Part shown: positions 39,538-39,939 of the stretch, piece after piece
Layout of the letters: every line of letters starts with the position of its first letter
Numbering within the stretch: position 1 is the first letter of the stretch
Assembly: GCA_016192845.1 (NCBI GenBank)
Contig: JACPTI010000046.1
Location: forward strand, 1-39,939
DNA: 39,939 nucleotides
Reading direction: 5' to 3'
DNA from: Acidobacteriota bacterium
Lineage (GTDB): Bacteria > Acidobacteriota > Vicinamibacteria > Vicinamibacterales > UBA2999
Notes under the pieces: generated by a model
Told to the model about the DNA's origin: nothing
What the model saw: the letters and a program-made list of their open reading frames with translations, nothing else
Databases searched by the model: none
Translations under genes and position numbers: made by a program

Positions 39538-39674
39538 ATGCGCCGTCAGTTGCCGGCCCGTGTCGGGTGCTCACGGCTGTGGCCGTATGCCTGGTCCACG
39601 TACCGGTGGCCGCCCAGCAGGGCGCCACTCCGACCTGGACGCCGCTCCGCACACTATGGGGTGATAACATCTAA
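39538..39674 (+). pseudogene. Truncated fourth gene of the secreted family
   Basis: A good ribosome binding site (GAGGAGG) precedes ATG 39538 (MRRQLPARV). With one base shift at about 39562-39567 the frame continues as a signal peptide (VLTAVAVCLVHVPVAAQQ) and TPTWTPLRTLWGD, which lines up with TPPKTPWGDPDLQG of the preceding gene. It stops at 39672 after WGDNI. GTG 39567 could avoid the shift. The body of the gene is gone, so this is a 5' relic. Confidence 0.6.
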
Positions 39675-39921
39675 TTGATCAACCGTCGTGATCAAGTGCA
39701 AGGCACCGGGCTTGTTCCGCGCGTAAATCCGCCACAAACGCTGTTGCATTGCTTGACCTTCATCTACGTCACTGTCGAGTGTGGCCGCCAGCTGGGGCGG
39801 ATTACTCGCCCGGTCCAGTAGGCGGAAGGCACGTGGGTGCTGCGCTGGGCATGAACCCGCGTGGAGTCAGTCAAGTCAGGCAGCAATTCCCTCGAACTTC
39901 ACGTTCCAACCTTTCGCAAAA

Positions 39922-39937
39922 CCCCGTACCGGTACCA
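39922..39937 (+). other. Putative attachment site, right
   Basis: CCCCGTACCGGTACCA is identical to the tRNA-Glu 3' end at 36629-36644. The bases before it (TTTCGCAAAA) still resemble the T-loop (TTCGAAT), but there is no tRNA. From 39675 to 39921 I see no recombinase or other convincing gene. Confidence 0.6.
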
Positions 39938-39939
39938 AC

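Noticed and set aside
39675..39939. Recombinase gene at the right edge
   Set aside because: Both strands were read. No catalytic Arg/His/Tyr pattern of tyrosine recombinases or other known domain is seen; short open frames have no start.

Overview
The window is GC-rich, densely coded chromosomal DNA. It most likely comes from an uncultured Acidobacteriota, probably near the class Vicinamibacteria. The clues are two secreted von Willebrand A proteins of the 'VWFA-related acidobacterial' type, a family of secreted proteins of unknown function typical of that phylum, frequent GTG/TTG starts, and many short palindromic intergenic repeats. The lineage is inferred from gene content; no rRNA is present.

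Layout. 1-9616: the end of a membrane protein, a diheme cytochrome c, two tandem secreted beta-propeller paralogues, a DUF1569 protein, a histidine kinase that seems to have lost its phosphoacceptor domain facing a degenerate receiver, a frameshifted PQQ-like propeller pseudogene, an ACT protein, and the NAD-salvage pair pncB and pncA. 9617-11296: a gene-poor accessory stretch with a 24-bp-period array, a possible recombinase remnant and an unknown membrane protein. 11297-21346 (minus strand): two VWA proteins, a CcsA/HemX-like membrane protein, then hemA, hemC, cobA-hemD, hemB and hemL, which form almost the whole C5 pathway to uroporphyrinogen III and its methylated product, followed by rarD. 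21419-23897 (plus): an F0-only ATP synthase operon (two subunit-I-like proteins, a, c, b) with no F1 genes after it. 23971-26590: a flippase-like protein and an orphan Dam-type methyltransferase flanked by inverted arrays of 24-bp repeats and a dispersed palindromic element. 26601-30055: a sulfatase-like/TPR protein and a diguanylate cyclase. 30117-31572: a three-gene HTH / nucleotidyltransferase / small basic protein cassette with a 21-bp palindrome at its start codon. 31694-36428 (minus): M23 peptidase, cupredoxin-like lipoprotein, ctaA, ctaB and a DUF420 protein, a heme A / cytochrome oxidase maturation operon. 36570-39939: tRNA-Glu(CTC), whose last 16 bases recur at 39922-39937 and enclose a 3.3-kb segment with a tiny Cys-rich protein, a DUF6152-like protein, two secreted unknowns and a truncated fourth gene.

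How it fits together. The haem block, the CcsA-like protein, ctaA/ctaB and the cytochrome c describe an aerobic respiratory organism making its own haem and haem A, with the F0 motor genes next door.

The most unusual feature is the repeat landscape. Nearly every gap in the housekeeping operons holds a different short-period (6-8 bp) tandem repeat that folds back on itself. Larger palindromic elements are dispersed, and several repeats have entered reading frames and encode protein tails or linkers. The best candidates for undescribed systems are the HTH-nucleotidyltransferase-basic protein cassette and the methyltransferase bracketed by 24-bp arrays.
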